Positions 61,063-64,000 of a DNA stretch of 64,000 nt are shown one piece after another; the first letter of the stretch is position 1; each line of letters begins with the position of its first letter. Source of the stretch: Rebecca billardiae RCC1528 (lineage: Eukaryota; Haptophyta); the NCBI GenBank assembly GCA_965240325.2, contig OZ251222.1, forward strand, positions 2,542,001 through 2,606,000. The letters run 5' to 3'. Position numbers and translations under genes: made by a program. The notes beneath the pieces were generated by a model that had not been told where the DNA came from, did no database searches, and saw only the letters and a list, made by a program, of their open reading frames with translations.

Positions 61063-63817
61063 GCCGCCGCCGCTGCTCCTGCTGCTGCCGCAGAGCCTGA
61101 TTGTATAGCTCGACAGCATGGATGTAGCCCTCCAGGCCGGCGAGCGTGTGGCTAGCCACGAAGCGATCGAAGGTGAGGCCGGCGACGCCTGCGGCCACGT
61201 CGCAGAGCGCGTTCAGGCTGTCGAGCTGCTCGCGCACCATGCGGCGGTTGCCTACGTTCGCCGCGATGCTCTCGCTGAGGACCTGGCTGGCGATGCGCTT
61301 GTACAGGTCTTTCAACGTCCACTCGATCATGCCCTCCAGGCTGTCGTACTTGAGCTCTCCGAGCGCGTGCACCGTCCCGAATCGCTTGTACTGCAGCCCA
61401 TCGAGTCGACTGCGCTCAAGCACGGGGAGCATCGGCACGATATCACCCGGATTCAGAACGTGGTGGAAGCGGCTCTCGTCGAACCGGGTCGCCACGAAAT
61501 CAGGGTGCGCGCAAAACACCATTGGAGCGCCAAACGTGACGACGTGGAGGCGCTGCGCGAGCGCGCGCAGCGCCGGTGACTCGCTGTGCATGATGCGCGC
61601 GGCCACTAGCTGTGCGAGCGCGCCTCCGAGTGAGTGGCCGGTGAGCACGATTGGCGCGCCCTCTTCGCACTCGGGCGCAGTAGCAGTAGCCTCGAGAACA
61701 GGCAGCAGCTCTAACTCGAGCATCTCGGCGGCATGGAGGTAGGCCTGGTGAACGTGCAACTCGGGCACAGGGGCGAACGGTTCGGGCTTGAACTGGGCGT
61801 TGAAGAGCCAGTTTTGGGCGGCGTGAACCGAGCCATCCGTCAGCGATCCGCGGACCGCAACCACGACTGCGCCATGCGTGGGCCTCGATAGGGATGTGAC
61901 TCGGCTCGAGCTGCTCGCCCAGACGACGGCGCGGAGCGACTGAACGCTCACGACGGTGACGCCCGCCCTTTGCAAGTCACCGCACGTGTACGCATCATTG
62001 CATAGCTCGACCAGGCGCCTGTCGTTGTCATACGAGCCGTAGCGGTGCGCGCCATCCGGGGCGCGGCCGAAGGAGACGTCGATTGGGTCCACTGTGCGCT
62101 GGGCGAGATCTGCCCCGTCAGCGCCGAGCAGCCCGGGCACGTCTTCCCGAGCGTTGACCAGGTCGAATGCCTCGGTGAGCGCCTGTCGCCGCTCCTTGAG
62201 CCTCGCTCGGGTGATTGCCCGCGCGGCCACAGCCCCGATGACTGTGAACCCGTCCAGCCACGACGAGCTGGAGCCCCACAGCGGCTGCGCGATCGCGACG
62301 CCGATCGTGCCCACGCAGGCGACGAGGAAGGCAGCACCTAAGCCAAAGTAGACAGTGTGGTCCTTGAGCCGGTGCAGGCTCTTCACCATGGCCTGAATCT
62401 TCTTGACGACAGGATCAAAATACAAGTCGCCAAAACGCTCCTTCGCCCGATCGCCTGCGCGCTCGACCTGGCGGCACAGCTGCACGAGCTCGGAAGCGTC
62501 GTGGACGTACTGACCCCAGCCCGCGTAGCCGACGTAGGCGTAGCCGAGCACACCCGCGAATGCCAAGGCAACGTGCTCTGCGTGCTCGAGCGCAATGGGC
62601 ATACTCGAGCAGAACCAGAGCAGCAGCAGAGTCCACCACCATGCAAACACGCCAACCAGGCCAATGGCAAAGTAGTTGTGCAGCCATGGCAGCAGGATTC
62701 GCGCAGCGGACGGATTCGCCACAGGCTGCGCTGCGTTGGTCGATGCTTGGAGGTCAGTGGGGGCGGCACACGTGCTGTGCATGCACCGCCAGGCCTCGAG
62801 GGCTGCTGCGCAGACGTAGACCACGACGAGGAGCCAGGACGGGAGCGCGTACGGCGAGCCGAAAGGGGCCGCGCCGACTGGCCTGCCCATCCAAAAGATG
62901 AAGCATTGCACACCGGACGTGAGGATCATGAGGATGAGCACGTTGACGGCAAACGACCACTCTTTCACCCTTCCCACCACGTTCTCACCAGATGCGTCTG
63001 CACGCAGCCAGAGCGCGGTCGGGAGCTCGGCGAGGAGCCAGCTGCCTTCGCGCTGCTCGTTCGCCCCGCGATCAGATTGCTCCCCGAGGGCAGGGTGCTC
63101 GCGAAGCTGGCGCCACACCCTGGGCGTTGAGTCTGCGCCGGTCTCGCTGGAAGACAGCCTGTGCACACCGCTGAGCTCGAGGGCCCACCGCCAGACAAAG
63201 TAGGCGCTCAAGCAGGCCACAAGCAGGGCGAAGAGCACGGAGACGCAGACGAGGGCAGTGCAGCGCCCGGCGAAGCAGGTGGGGTTGCGATCCGACCAGC
63301 CTCCGTACTCCTGCGTCGTGAACTCGTAAGGGACACGCCGGGACTGCTCGCTTGCATGCGTGGGCAGATCGCCGCCAGCGGGTCGGAAGAGAATCGAAGG
63401 CAGGTCCGCTCGCTGCAGGAGGCGCCATGCGTGCGCTTGGAGCGCCGACTCGTCAACGGTCAGATTCGGGTCGGACGAGCACAGCACCACAGTGACGTTG
63501 CGCGCCTTGTCGAAGTTGCCCATCGTGACGCCGCGCAGGAAGTACTGATCGAGCCACGGGCGGAAGGCGCGTGCGCTGCTCGCGCGGAGAGGGGGCACGT
63601 GCGCGTCGGCAGCAACAGACTCGCAGTCCGAGTTCTTCGCGACCTCAAAGAGGATTGACGACGACCGCGCTTGCAGATGCGCAGCGCACTGCTCCTCGCA
63701 CTCGAAGATATGCGCCACCCCCTGCGGCGAGATGTCGAAGCGGAGATAGCGGTCAGTCAAAGCGCGCTCGTCGTTGAGCACAGCAGGGTAGACGAACACG
63801 ATCTCGACGATGACCAC
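60671..63817 (-). CDS. Membrane class-3 lipase with polyQ/polyP tail (5' end probably incomplete)
   Basis: The frame covers 1048 codons. Its first codon is GTG, and it stays open upstream to a TAG near 63880 with a possible splice acceptor there, so a 5' exon is probably missing. An extracellular-type region with cysteines is followed by six to seven helices (about 185-590). The lipase domain lies at about 620-900: VVVAVRGSLTDGSVHAAQNW, IVLTGHSLGGALAQLVAA with the nucleophile Ser, LHVVTFGAPMV, and FHHVLNPGDIVPMLP with the candidate Asp and His. This matches class 3 (PF01764-type) diacylglycerol-lipase-like enzymes, which cleave glycerolipids. The tail has 31 consecutive Gln, then Pro runs and (Gln-Pro)n, all made by CAG and CAGCCG repeats. 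Confidence 0.8.
60676..60960. repeat. GCTGCG/GGCGGC hexanucleotide arrays
   Basis: Nearly pure (GCTGCG)n runs from about 60715 to 60880 and GGCGGG-rich runs to 60960. On the minus strand they encode Gln-Pro and poly-Pro at the end of the lipase. Confidence 0.9.
60968..61060 (-). repeat. (CAG)31 trinucleotide tract encoding polyglutamine
   Basis: There are 31 uninterrupted CTG triplets on the plus strand, which are CAG codons in the lipase frame. Lack of synonymous CAA codons suggests recent slippage expansion. Confidence 0.95.
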
Positions 63818-63938
63818 GCACGCAATGAGGGCGGCGTAGCAGCCGAACGCGCTCTGTGCGCGCGCGGCATTTACGGCTGGCTACGTCGTCGCCCGCGAGC
63901 GGTCACTCTCAAGTCGGTTACAGCAAGGGCCCTTGGTT

Positions 63939-63985
63939 ACAGTTTACTAAGAATAAGAGACGCACACAGCTCAGGCAGGCGAGAT
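63939..63985 (+). repeat. Intact copy of the 47-bp dispersed repeat
   Basis: The copy starts ACAGTTTACTAAGAATAAGA, ends AGCTCAGGCAGGCGAGA(T), and is followed at once by a new ACAGTTTACTA at 63986-63996 before the window ends, as if a second unit began. It matches, inverted, the left end of the element at 33109. Confidence 0.75.
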
Positions 63986-64000
63986 ACAGTTTACTATGTT

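Noticed and set aside
60614-61155. Long plus-strand frames encoding poly-Leu/Arg, poly-Cys/Gly and poly-Ala
   Set aside because: They are the other frames of the trinucleotide and hexanucleotide repeats at the end of the lipase gene.

Overview
The window is nuclear DNA of a GC-rich unicellular eukaryote, most likely an alga with a secondary plastid. A haptophyte, perhaps a pavlovophyte, is my best guess, but this is inference from style and not from a marker gene. Coding parts are extremely GC-rich. Genes lie on both strands as single units, and 10 of the 24 carry spliceosomal introns. I placed 20 introns of 86-184 bp with GT-AG ends (donors mostly GTGCG or GTGAG) and checked phase at every junction. 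Some products start with secretory or plastid-type leaders. The intergenic DNA is lower in GC and rich in microsatellites and duplications. I found no tRNA, rRNA or CRISPR.

Layout. 1-2.0 kb: 3' part of a coiled-coil gene. 4.4-7.5 kb: a Sec14/CRAL-TRIO gene divergent from a two-pass membrane protein with a six-cysteine ectodomain. 9.3-12.4 kb: a seven-pass membrane protein with a luminal PA-like domain and a cytosolic TIR-like domain. 13.3-15.7 kb: an SLC35/TPT-type transporter divergent from a probable plastid protein. 16.5-20.1 kb: an NT-C2/HEAT protein divergent from a methyltransferase. 21-26.7 kb: cobalamin-dependent methionine synthase in four exons, divergent from an unknown gene. 26.7-29.7 kb: gene-free, with a 77-bp minisatellite. 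29.7-36 kb: an unknown coiled-coil gene and a duplicated secreted methyltransferase pair separated by a terminal-inverted-repeat element. 36.2-40.4 kb: XPC/Rad4 repair protein and ArgC. 40.4-42.5 kb: a perfect 604-bp tandem duplication. 42.5-47.2 kb: a Patched/NPC1-like protein divergent from a small beta-sandwich protein. 48.6-52.7 kb: a secreted ATP-grasp protein, a 742-bp foldback element and an ankyrin-MYND gene. 53.3-57.6 kb: a TIR-like/leucine-rich-repeat gene divergent from a secreted RTX-repeat protein. 58.2-59.8 kb: a paralogue of the 5.7-kb two-pass protein. 60.7-63.8 kb: a membrane class-3 lipase with a polyglutamine/polyproline tail.

Housekeeping functions are methionine synthesis (B12-dependent), arginine synthesis, nucleotide excision repair and metabolite transport. 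The less ordinary content is a pair of proteins that combine the same TIR-like domain with either a seven-pass membrane region or leucine-rich repeats, which looks like sensing or innate-immunity architecture. Many genes are arranged head to head with only 140-315 bp between start codons, so shared bidirectional promoters are likely.
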